Assembly (NCBI GenBank): GCA_949742895.1
Contig: CATJRT010000449.1
Coordinates: 1 to 6,094, forward strand
Length of the DNA stretch: 6,094 nucleotides
DNA from: an uncultured Eubacteriales bacterium
GTDB lineage: Bacteria; Bacillota_A; Clostridia; Oscillospirales; Oscillospiraceae
Direction of reading: 5' to 3'
Part shown: in pieces, positions 1 through 5,538 of the stretch
Layout of the letters: the number at the start of each line of letters is the position of its first letter
How positions within the stretch are numbered: position 1 is the stretch's first letter
Made by a program: the position numbers and the translations under genes
The notes under the pieces: model-generated
The model's database searches: none
What the model saw: the letters and a program-made list of their open reading frames with translations, nothing else
Told to the model about the DNA's origin: nothing

Positions 1-226
1 GGGGATGGAGCTGAAGGGGACTGTCCGCAACGTCATCGACTTCGGGGCCTTTGTGGACATCGGCGTCCACCAGGACGGGCTGGTGCATATCAGCCAGATC
101 TGCGATAAGTTCATCAAACATCCCTCTGAGGTGCTCAGTGTGGGGGACGTGGTGACGGTGTGGGTCAAAGAGGTGGACGAGAAAAAGAAGCGCATCTCGC
201 TGACCATGCGGAAGGACAAGCTATAA
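1..226 (+). CDS. tex: Tex-family transcription accessory protein, C-terminal S1 domain (partial, 5' end outside window)
   Basis: The reading frame is open from base 2 and ends at TAA 224-226, so only about 74 residues are visible; the ATG at 5 is internal. The visible part is an S1/OB-fold RNA-binding domain: it opens with the typical G-M-x-L-x-G-T-V-R-N-V strand, followed by [20 protein letters not shown] and then the V-G-D-V-V-x-V-x-V-K-E-V-D strand, ending a few residues after K-R-I-S-L-T-M-R. This order, and the stop soon after the S1 fold, match the C-terminus of Tex, a conserved nucleic-acid-binding protein of the transcription apparatus that also has YqgF-like and helix-hairpin-helix regions (these would lie left of the window). 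Other S1 proteins cannot be wholly excluded from this fragment. No clear intrinsic terminator follows the stop. Confidence 0.85.
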   Translation, partial: GMELKGTVRNVIDFGAFVDIGVHQDGLVHISQICDKFIKHPSEVLSVGDVVTVWVKEVDEKKKRISLTMRKDKL

Positions 227-293
227 CCGAATTGAAGTTGAATTGTAACTGTTGGGTAACGACTTTGTCCCGATGCAGGGTGTAGAATGAGGC

Positions 294-300
294 AAAGGAG
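294..300 (+). promoter_or_regulatory. Ribosome binding site AAAGGAG of the decayed lipoprotein gene
   Basis: AAAGGAG ends 9 bases before ATG 310, standard spacing for a Firmicute start. It decides the ancestral start as ATG 310 rather than GTG 300, because the latter uses the last G of this site. It supports reading the short frame from 310 as a frameshifted gene. Confidence 0.6.
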
Positions 301-991
301 TGATACGCCATGAGAAAAAGAGCTTTATACCCACATTGCTGGCGGGCTTGCTGGCCCTGGGCCTGACCGCCTGCGGTCCAGTCTTGGAAATGCCCAGCCC
401 GTATCCCACCGTTCCGCCGGAGGCATCGACCCCGGTTTCGAAGGAGCCGAGCCCGCTGTTGGACACCCCAGAGCCGGTTTTGGAGGATTCTCTGCCTGAC
501 CGGGAGTATGGGCCGTTGCAGAGGGCGTATATATAATTTCTTATTCAGTTCCGGGCCGAGGAGTGACCTGATGAGTCGCGCTATGCGGCCATGAGCCTGG
601 AGGAGCACAGGACAGAGGAGGGTAGGGCGCTGTACGAGACTGTAGCGGACAACAGCGATTCATACTCCCTCTATGACGTGGACAAGGAGGCATACCCGAG
701 CTGTTCGTGCTGTTCGGGAACTGCGAGGTGGCGTATGTTGTGCGCTGCTGCGGCGTCCGGAAGGGAGCGGTTGCGCTGGCCGGGGAGTTCGGCTTCTGTC
801 GCAGCACGCTGTATACTTGTCCAGGCAGGAACGCTGTCCTGCAGTGGCAGGGACACTGGGACCCTGTGGAATACAACCTGGAGGACGGCAGGCTGAAAAG
901 GGTGGGAAGCATTCATCTGGAGGCGGATGATATGTGGGAGCGGGAAGGGAGCGACCTGGGTGAGGTCCTCCCCGGCGCGGCGACGGGATGA
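300..991 (+). pseudogene. Decayed secreted lipoprotein gene with EF-hand-like DxDxDG motif
   Basis: A ribosome binding site AAAGGAG (294-300) sits 9 bases before ATG 310, but that frame stops after 18 codons. Restoring one base in the A-rich run at 315-320 gives an N-terminus MRKxSFIPTLLAGLLALG followed by lipobox LTAC (Cys codon 372-374), a classic lipoprotein signal peptide, then a Pro/Glu/Ser-rich spacer. An annotation pipeline might call 300-536 from GTG 300, but that GTG overlaps the Shine-Dalgarno itself. In the same frame TAA 534-536 and TGA 564-566 interrupt the gene, which then resumes at 567-686 (ALYETVADNSDSYSLYDVDK). One missing base near 687-689 breaks the motif: with it restored the protein reads DVDKDGIPELFVLFGNCEVA and continues in frame 2 to TGA 989-991. 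A further shift may have fused an end in frame 0 (DDRSVKWLDGSPVG, stop 1029-1031). This looks like a cell-surface lipoprotein of unknown function, inactivated by at least four lesions; sequencing error could explain single frameshifts but hardly all of them. Confidence 0.75.
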
Positions 992-1057
992 CCGGTCTGT
1001 CAAGTGGCTGGACGGTTCCCCGGTGGGCTAAAATTTCAGGAAATCTGTAAAAACCCC

Positions 1058-1088
1058 TTGACTATCCATCTACTTGACAGCTTAGGAT
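1058..1088 (+). promoter_or_regulatory. Candidate promoter with long (19 bp) spacer upstream of the MerR-RDD gene
   Basis: TTGACT (1058-1063) and TAGGAT (1083-1088) are separated by 19 bases. Promoters controlled by MerR proteins typically have such over-long 19-20 bp spacers, with the regulator binding between the hexamers, so autoregulation is a reasonable inference. CCATC (1066-1070) and GATGG (1086-1090) form an inverted pair across the region. A second, perfect TTGACA lies at 1074-1079 but has no good -10 downstream. If the long-spacer promoter is real, the transcript would begin only just before the ribosome binding site at 1095-1100, which is a weakness of the call. Confidence 0.35.
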
Positions 1089-1107
1089 GGCTCTGGGAGG
1101 TGGTCTT

Positions 1108-2679
1108 ATGACCATTAAGGAACTGGAAAATAGAACAGGGATGACAAGGGCGAATATCCGGTTTTATGAGGGAGAGGGTCTGCTCAGCCCCAAACGGCTG
1201 GAAAATGGCTACCGGGATTACTCCAAGGAGGACGTGCGGACGCTGGAAAAGATCAAGCTGCTGCGGCAGCTCCAGATGGACTTGGACACTATCCGGCTGG
1301 TGCAGAAGGGTGTGCTGACGCTGGAGCAGGCTCTGTTCTCCCAGCTCACCAGGCTGGAGGGGGACAAGACGGTGATCGAGCGTGCGGCCCAGGTGTGCCG
1401 GGAACTGGAGCAGTCCGGTGTGGAGTACGGCGCGCTGGAGCCGGAGCCGTGGCTGGATCAGCTCAAGCTTCCCCCGCAGCCCGCGTTCCAGCCGCCCCCG
1501 CAGCCCAGTCCCCCGCTTCGGCAGGAGCCCCACTACGATGTGCCCCGGGCCTGCTACTATCCCTGGCGGAGGCTGTTTGCACGGGGACTGGATGTGATGC
1601 TCTACAGCACCGCGTTTGAGCTGGCTTGGCTGCTGATTTCCTGGGACCAGAGCATCCTGAACGCACCTATTTTTGTGAATTGGGTGCTGACTACGCTGGC
1701 GCTGGTGTTCGCCCTGGCGGTGGAGCCGCTGTGGATACATTTTTTGGGCTGGACACCGGGGAAATGGGTGTTCGGTCTGAAGCTCCGGGACAGGGACGGG
1801 AACAGGCTGACCCTGGCCCAGGGCTGGCGGCGCAGCAAGGGCGTGGGCTGGGAGGGGTATGCCTGGAATATCCCCATCGCAGGCCTCGTCATCATGTGGA
1901 AGTGCCGCAAACGGGGTCTGGACGGCATGGACTGCGCTTGGGACGCGGACGAGGGTTACCGCTATACCCGTGAGGAGCGCCGGGTGAACCCAATGGTTGT
2001 CTATCTGGTGGCTGCGGGTATGTGTACTGGGCTGACGGTGCTGGCCACGCTGCAAACCAATATGCCTGTGAACCGGGGGGATCTGACAGTGGCGGAATTT
2101 TCGGAGAACTATGACCAGTATCACCGCAGGCTAATGGAGCCAGTTTATGAGGATTATGTTCCCAGGGTGGACCGGGAAGGACGGTGGGAGCGGTCCGAAC
2201 ATTCCGGTACACAGATCGGTTATACCACCACGGACACGACGCTGAATGTGGATAGTGGAAAGGCATACCAGTTTGAGCGTATGGTGACGGACACCGAAGC
2301 GTGGGACCAGATGGTGTTCACGGTGGAGGAGGGGCGGGTGACGGCGGTGACGCTACGTATGACGGTCCAGGACAGTGTGGTTTGGCCTGGAGGGATCAGC
2401 CAGTACCGGGAGACGCTGGCGCTGCTGGCCATATCTGGAGCGGTGGACGGGCTGAATCCGTTCAACTACAATGTGGCGCTCTGGGCGGCGGGGCCAGGTG
2501 GAGACCGTCCCGCTTGGGAGGACTGGGAGGCAGACTTCCGGGGACTGCACATCTGCCAGCGGGTGGTATACAGCGGCTATGTGCGGGAGGACTTTTGCGG
2601 GATACAGCTCCTGGTTTGTCCCGATGAGGACACGCCCTGCCGGTGCGAAAATACAGTGACCATCTCCCTGATCGAATAA
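1108..2679 (+). CDS. MerR-type HTH / RDD membrane-domain fusion protein
   Basis: ATG 1108 is chosen because GGGAGG (1095-1100) lies 7 bases upstream and the MerR fold starts at once (MTIKELENRTGMTRANIRFY); ATG 1087 would add seven unlike residues. The product is 523 residues. Residues 2-70 are a MerR winged helix-turn-helix (IRFYEGEGLL, then NGYRDYSKEDV); residues 70-105 look helical like a MerR dimerisation helix. Residues 121-142 are a Pro/Gln-rich linker. Residues 153-285 fit an RDD domain: RRLFARGLDVML opening the first membrane helix (about 157-177), a second at about 188-210, the signature GWTPGKWVFGLKLRDRDGNR (214-233), and a short hydrophobic stretch at 252-264 followed by basic KCRKR. 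A clear membrane helix at 294-313 leads to a domain of about 210 residues that I do not recognise, with Cys at 483, 497, 504, 511 and 513. By the positive-inside rule 265-293 is probably cytoplasmic, which would put the C-terminal domain outside. Inferred role: membrane-bound transcription regulator sensing an unknown signal; targets unknown, possibly itself and rsmI downstream. Confidence 0.85.
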   Translation: MTIKELENRTGMTRANIRFYEGEGLLSPKRLENGYRDYSKEDVRTLEKIKLLRQLQMDLDTIRLVQKGVLTLEQALFSQLTRLEGDKTVIERAAQVCRELEQSGVEYGALEPEPWLDQLKLPPQPAFQPPPQPSPPLRQEPHYDVPRACYYPWRRLFARGLDVMLYSTAFELAWLLISWDQSILNAPIFVNWVLTTLALVFALAVEPLWIHFLGWTPGKWVFGLKLRDRDGNRLTLAQGWRRSKGVGWEGYAWNIPIAGLVIMWKCRKRGLDGMDCAWDADEGYRYTREERRVNPMVVYLVAAGMCTGLTVLATLQTNMPVNRGDLTVAEFSENYDQYHRRLMEPVYEDYVPRVDREGRWERSEHSGTQIGYTTTDTTLNVDSGKAYQFERMVTDTEAWDQMVFTVEEGRVTAVTLRMTVQDSVVWPGGISQYRETLALLAISGAVDGLNPFNYNVALWAAGPGGDRPAWEDWEADFRGLHICQRVVYSGYVREDFCGIQLLVCPDEDTPCRCENTVTISLIE

Positions 2680-2688
2680 AATGACAAT

Positions 2689-2716
2689 GCCATCCCCGCC
2701 TTCGGGCGGGGATGGC
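2689..2716 (+). terminator. Perfect 12-bp hairpin with UUCG loop between the MerR-RDD gene and rsmI
   Basis: GCCATCCCCGCC pairs perfectly with GGCGGGGATGGC around a TTCG tetraloop closed by C-G, an exceptionally stable RNA fold. It begins 9 bases after the upstream stop and ends 6 bases before the AAGGAG site of rsmI. No T-run follows (TCTGATAAGG comes next), so full intrinsic termination is doubtful. It may instead be a partial terminator, a processing site or a 3'-end stabiliser of the upstream mRNA. The fold is seen directly; its role is inferred. Confidence 0.6.
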
Positions 2717-2737
2717 TCTGATAAGGAGTGTTGCAAC

Positions 2738-3580
2738 ATGGCTGGAAAGCTCCATTTGGTGCCCACACCTATCGGGAACCTGGGCGACATCAGCCGCCGC
2801 GCGGCGGAGACGCTGGCGGGCGTGGACTTTATCGTTGCCGAGGACACCCGGGTGACGGTGAAGTTGCTCAATCACCTGGAGCTGAAAAAGCCCATGGTGG
2901 CCTACCACCGCCACAACTGTGATACGGCGGGGCCTGCCATCCTGCGGCGGCTGGAGGAGGGAGAGCGCTGCGCCTTGGTCACCGATGCGGGCACTCCCGC
3001 CATTTCTGACCCCGGTGAGGATCTGGTGGCCCTGTGCGCTGCCAGCGGAGTGGAGGTGGAGGCCCTGCCCGGTCCCTGTGCCCTGACAGTGGCCCTGTCG
3101 GTGTCCGGCCTGCCCACCGGGCGGTTCACCTTTGAGGGCTTTCTGCCGCTGAACAAAAAGAACCGCCGTGCCCGGCTGGACGCGCTGCGGACCGAGGAGC
3201 GCACCATAATTTTTTACGAAGCGCCCCACAAGCTGGCTGCCACGCTGGCCGACCTGGCAGAGGCCCTGGGTCCGGAACGGCCTATGGCAGTGTGCCGGGA
3301 GCTGACCAAGCTCCACGAGGAGGTGCTTCGGCTCACCGTGGGTCAGGCGTTGGAGCGGTATTCTGTCCAGGAGCCGAGGGGAGAGTATGTACTGGTGGTG
3401 GCGGGATGTCCGCCACAGGAGGAGGAACCGGATCAGAATGCGGCGCTGGCTCGGGTGAAGCAGCTCCGGGAGGAGGGGCTGTCCCTCAAGGCTGCTGCTG
3501 CGCAGGCGGCGGAAGAATTTGGGTTAAAAAAACGTGCGTTATACGATTTTACATTAGGTAAACGAAATCACGAAAAATGA
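2738..3580 (+). CDS. rsmI: 16S rRNA (cytidine(1402)-2'-O)-methyltransferase RsmI
   Basis: RsmI transfers a methyl group from S-adenosylmethionine to the 2'-O of C1402 in the decoding centre of 16S rRNA; it acts in the cytoplasm on the small subunit. Start ATG 2738 has AAGGAG (2723-2728) nine bases upstream and gives 280 residues, the usual size; the longer frame from 2681 would add non-conserved residues encoded by a hairpin. The tetrapyrrole-methylase fold is clear: LHLVPTPIGNLGDIS (5-19), VAEDTRVTVKLLNH (33-46), ALVTDAGTPAISDPG (79-93), LPGPCALTVALSVSGLPTGR (110-129), FTFEGFLP (130-137) and IIFYEAPHKL (157-166). The C-terminal segment (about 236-280) is the small helical domain seen in the family. 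It probably shares at least some transcription with the MerR-RDD gene 58 bases upstream, subject to the hairpin between them, and ends at a strong terminator. Confidence 0.97.
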   Translation: MAGKLHLVPTPIGNLGDISRRAAETLAGVDFIVAEDTRVTVKLLNHLELKKPMVAYHRHNCDTAGPAILRRLEEGERCALVTDAGTPAISDPGEDLVALCAASGVEVEALPGPCALTVALSVSGLPTGRFTFEGFLPLNKKNRRARLDALRTEERTIIFYEAPHKLAATLADLAEALGPERPMAVCRELTKLHEEVLRLTVGQALERYSVQEPRGEYVLVVAGCPPQEEEPDQNAALARVKQLREEGLSLKAAAAQAAEEFGLKKRALYDFTLGKRNHEK

Positions 3581-3678
3581 TAACGAATAGTATTATTTTA
3601 GTGGAAAATTATGGAGTGGATTTGGGAAAAAATTACTGGGTTATAAAGGAAGCAAAGGGATTTTCAAGAAAATATACC

Positions 3679-3715
3679 AAGAGGGCTACCGGAGGCTGTC
3701 CGGTGGCCCTCTTTT
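3679..3715 (+). terminator. Intrinsic terminator between convergent rsmI and abrB-like gene
   Basis: AAGAGGGC-T-ACCGGA (3679-3693) pairs with TCCGGT-G-GCCCTCTT (3699-3713) around a five-base loop GGCTG, giving a 15-bp stem with one U-G wobble. It runs straight into TTTT (3712-3715), ending rsmI transcription about 100 bases after the stop. On the minus strand the same stem lies about 50 bases beyond the abrB-like stop and is followed by a poorer T-rich stretch, so it may serve both genes. Bases 3581-3678 between rsmI and this stem are AT-rich and show no supported gene. Confidence 0.9.
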
Positions 3716-3767
3716 ATGCACTCATGTGACAAGATGTGAAAAACAATTTCAGATGATGGAAAAATTG

Positions 3768-4010
3768 CTATCTGCTGTTCAGCTCCTTCAAACAACCAGC
3801 GCAAACATTTTTTCCCTTATAAGCGCTGATATCGGTGGAATCGCCGCAGAAAACGCAGGCAGGCTGATATTTCGCGAGGATGATCGAGGAGCCGTCTACA
3901 TAGATTTCCAAAGGATCACGTTCGGCGATATCCAGTGTGCGGCGCAACTCGATGGGCAGGACGATGCGGCCCAGCTCATCCACTTTACGAACAATACCAG
4001 TAGCTTTCAT
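3768..4010 (-). CDS. AbrB-family transition-state regulator with CxxC-CxxC C-terminus
   Basis: The 80-residue product opens MKATGIVRKVDELGRIVLPI and continues ELRRTLDIAERDPLEIYVDG, nearly the same as the DNA-binding swapped-hairpin domain of Bacillus AbrB and SpoVT (residues 1-48). It should bind AT-rich promoter DNA as a dimer or tetramer and repress growth-transition genes. In place of the AbrB multimerisation region it has C52-x2-C55-x14-C70-x2-C73, the layout of a small zinc-binding knuckle; such tails are common in clostridial relatives, but metal binding here is inferred. Start ATG 4010 has AAGGAGG (4020-4026 on the minus strand) nine bases upstream; an ATG at 4017 is out of frame. It is divergent from spmA and convergent with rsmI, and has its own strong promoter. 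Paralogues are frequent in this group, so the symbol abrB is not assigned firmly. Confidence 0.93.
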   Translation of the reverse strand: MKATGIVRKVDELGRIVLPIELRRTLDIAERDPLEIYVDGSSIILAKYQPACVFCGDSTDISAYKGKNVCAGCLKELNSR

Positions 4011-4060
4011 GTTTCATGTCCTCCTTGAATGATGCATGATAGTAAAGGGAATCACTGCTC

Positions 4061-4084
4061 TTATTATAACATAATGTATAATAA
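4061..4084. promoter_or_regulatory. Inverted repeat overlapping the abrB-like promoter, candidate operator
   Basis: TTATTATA (4061-4068) and TATAATAA (4077-4084) are perfect inverted copies separated by 8 bases. The repeat covers the -10 hexamer and the whole spacer and ends at the base next to the -35. AbrB proteins are known to repress their own genes by binding AT-rich DNA, so autorepression at this site is a reasonable inference. Part of the symmetry is unavoidable because TATAAT is itself AT-rich. Confidence 0.5.
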
Positions 4085-4090
4085 TGTCAA
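4063..4090 (-). promoter_or_regulatory. Consensus sigma-A promoter of the abrB-like gene
   Basis: Read on the minus strand, TTGACA (4090-4085) and TATAAT (4068-4063) are both perfect hexamers, separated by 16 bases. Transcription would start near 4056, giving an untranslated leader of about 45 bases that contains the AAGGAGG site. A perfect core promoter implies strong expression unless repressed. Confidence 0.85.
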
Positions 4091-4160
4091 TCAAAAAATT
4101 GGAGGAAAAAGTACATTTTTTGGGAAGGTGGTCGAAATTCCTGAAACGGGTGAACAGGCA

Positions 4161-4189
4161 GTATGTTGCAGGGGTCAGACTCATATAGT
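4161..4189 (+). promoter_or_regulatory. Candidate sigma-E (mother-cell) promoter for spmAB
   Basis: GTATGTT (4161-4167), 14 bases, then CATATAGT (4182-4189) resembles the Bacillus sigma-E consensus (KMATATT, about 14 bases, CATACAnT), with two mismatches at -35 and one at -10. In B. subtilis spmA and spmB are transcribed by sigma-E during sporulation, which fits. The start would lie roughly 50 bases before spmA. The rest of 4091-4240 shows only a 7-bp stem-loop, CTGTCCA (4205-4211) with TGGACAG (4219-4225), directly before the spmA ribosome binding site. Confidence 0.5.
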
Positions 4190-4245
4190 GGGAGGAGGAA
4201 AGAACTGTCCATCATCTGTGGACAGAGAGGAGTGGGGGTTATGGA

Positions 4246-4821
4246 ATGGCAATGTCAGTAATCTGGACGGTGATGGTAGGGGCGGCGATCCTGTGTGGTT
4301 TAGCCACAGGAAACAGCGGGGCAGTGGCCAGGGGTGCGCTGGATGGCGCTGCTGCCGGGGTGGAGCTGTGCCTGTCCATGATGGGGGTGCTGTGCCTGTG
4401 GATGGGTGTGATGGAGGTGATGGAGCGCTCCGGGCTGGCAGGAGGGCTGTCCCGGCTGCTACGGCCCATTCTGCGGAAGCTGTATCCGGATTTCGCTGGC
4501 GACCGTCCGGTGATGGATGCAGTGAGCGCCAATCTGTCCGCCAATCTGCTGGGTTTGGGCAACGCCGCCACCCCGCTGGGGTTGGAAGCGTCCCGGCTCA
4601 TGGCGGAGCGTACTCCCGGTGTGGCGTCGGACGGGTTGTGTATGCTGGTGGTGTGCAATACTGCATCCCTCCAGCTTATCCCTACCACGGTAGCCAGCCT
4701 GCGGGCGGCGGCGGGGAGCGCGGACCCCTTTGACATCCTTCCGGCGGTGTGGCTGGCGTCTATTGTGTCGGTGACGGTGGGCGTAACGGCGGCGAAGCTG
4801 TTTGCCCGCATTTGGAGGTAG
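4246..4821 (+). CDS. spmA: Spore maturation protein A (SpmA)
   Basis: SpmA is a membrane protein of the nucleoside-recognition/Gate domain family that works with SpmB in spore core dehydration and heat resistance. The 191-residue product is close to family length. Hydrophobic segments lie at about 4-21, 39-58, 129-150 and 164-186, and the diagnostic stretch ANLSANLLGLGNAATPLGLE (95-114) is intact, followed by NTASLQLIPTTVASLR (138-153). The start is uncertain between ATG 4246 and ATG 4252: a G-rich AGGAGTGGGGG run (4228-4238) precedes both, and 4246 has the better spacing. An out-of-frame ATG at 4241 opens a six-residue frame that overlaps the start. The gene forms a tight operon with spmB. 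In B. subtilis dacB precedes spmA; here no dacB is present immediately upstream. Confidence 0.95.
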   Translation: MAMSVIWTVMVGAAILCGLATGNSGAVARGALDGAAAGVELCLSMMGVLCLWMGVMEVMERSGLAGGLSRLLRPILRKLYPDFAGDRPVMDAVSANLSANLLGLGNAATPLGLEASRLMAERTPGVASDGLCMLVVCNTASLQLIPTTVASLRAAAGSADPFDILPAVWLASIVSVTVGVTAAKLFARIWR

Positions 4822-4824
4822 GCC

Positions 4825-5352
4825 ATGGACCTTTTTTTTACCATGCTGGTGCCATTTTTGATGCTGGGGGTAGCACTGTGGGGGCTGGTCCACCGGGTGG
4901 ACCTGTGGGGTGCCCTCACTGCCGGAGCAGAGGAAGGTTTGAGGGTTTCCCTGCGCATTATGCCGCCTTTGATTGCCCTTCTGACGGCGGTATATATGCT
5001 CCGCGCATCCGGGGCTTTGGAGCTGCTGGGGGAGGCGGTGGGGCCTGCGCTGGCGGCGCTGGGTATTCCGCCGGAGACCATCGGACTATTGTTGGTGAGG
5101 CCAGTGAGCGGATCTGCTGCGTTGGGCGTGGGGGCGGAGTTGATCGAGACCTATGGACCGGATTCCCTGGTGGGCCGGACGGCAGCGGTGATGTTGGGTT
5201 CCACTGAGACCACCTTTTACACCATTGTGGTGTATTTTGGCGCGGCCAAGGTGGTCAGGACCCGGTACGCAGTGCCCGCAGCCCTATGCGCCGATGCGGC
5301 GGGGGTTTTGGCCGCGTCCTGGGCGGTACGGCTGCTGTTTGTGAAAGGATGA
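4825..5352 (+). CDS. spmB: Spore maturation protein B (SpmB)
   Basis: SpmB is the membrane partner of SpmA and belongs to the same Gate/nucleoside-recognition family; loss of either in B. subtilis leaves spores under-dehydrated. The product has 175 residues, the family size, with hydrophobic segments at about 3-22, 44-60, 82-103, 130-143 and 150-172. Family hallmarks are LLLVRPVSGSAALG (88-101) and AVMLGSTETTFYTIVVYFGA (121-140). The ribosome binding site GGAGG (4814-4818) lies inside the last codons of spmA, the two genes are separated by only three bases, and translation is probably coupled. It ends at TGA 5350-5352; a long hairpin follows about 100 bases later. Confidence 0.95.
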   Translation: MDLFFTMLVPFLMLGVALWGLVHRVDLWGALTAGAEEGLRVSLRIMPPLIALLTAVYMLRASGALELLGEAVGPALAALGIPPETIGLLLVRPVSGSAALGVGAELIETYGPDSLVGRTAAVMLGSTETTFYTIVVYFGAAKVVRTRYAVPAALCADAAGVLAASWAVRLLFVKG

Positions 5353-5455
5353 GATGTGTTTGTCCGGTAGCGTGTAGGCAGGGCGAAGTGCTGCTGTATA
5401 GGTCAAGGGATAGGAGGCAAATACAGCTTGTTGTGAATCCACTTTGGCGTAAAAT

Positions 5456-5500
5456 CACCCCGCTTGTTAAATAGTATCGTACTATCTAACAAGCGGGGTG
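5456..5500. terminator. Long hairpin, probable bidirectional terminator between spmB and galT
   Basis: CACCCCGCTTGTTA (5456-5469) pairs perfectly with TAACAAGCGGGGTG (5487-5500). Inside it, after one A-C mismatch, ATAGTA (5471-5476) pairs with TACTAT (5480-5485) around a TCG loop, so 20 of 21 positions pair. On the minus strand it is followed by ATTTT, fitting termination of galT; on the plus strand by TAATTCATTT, a weaker T-rich tail for spmB. The region 5353-5455 before it shows no supported gene. The stem is longer and more AT-rich at the tip than a usual terminator. Confidence 0.75.
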
Positions 5501-5538
5501 TAATTCATTTCTGTAGGTCAGGGGGACTCACGCAGAGC

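Noticed and set aside
1036..2124. Long minus-strand open frame of 362 codons opposite the MerR-RDD gene
   Set aside because: It is antisense to a well-supported gene, low in complexity (His/Gln/Pro-rich) and matches no recognisable family; such shadows are expected in GC-rich DNA.
2681..2737. Extended start of rsmI at 2681
   Set aside because: The extra residues are encoded by the hairpin, there is a good AAGGAG site for ATG 2738, and family proteins begin close to the LVPTPIGNL block.
2462..3316. Minus-strand open frame of 284 codons opposite the MerR-RDD end and rsmI
   Set aside because: It is antisense to rsmI, whose family motifs are all intact, and its translation has no family-like pattern.
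3611..3646. Eleven-residue plus-strand frame MEWIWEKITGL between rsmI and its terminator
   Set aside because: Only a weak AGTGGA precedes the ATG, and a frame this short is expected by chance.
4239..5081. Minus-strand open frame of 280 codons opposite spmA and spmB
   Set aside because: Ser/Ala/Thr-rich shadow of two clear sporulation genes, with no ribosome binding site or recognisable motif.
5286..5474. 62-codon plus-strand frame running from spmB into the long hairpin
   Set aside because: Its start lies inside spmB in another frame and its end is encoded by the hairpin; the AGGAGG at 5412-5417 has no usable start codon at proper spacing.
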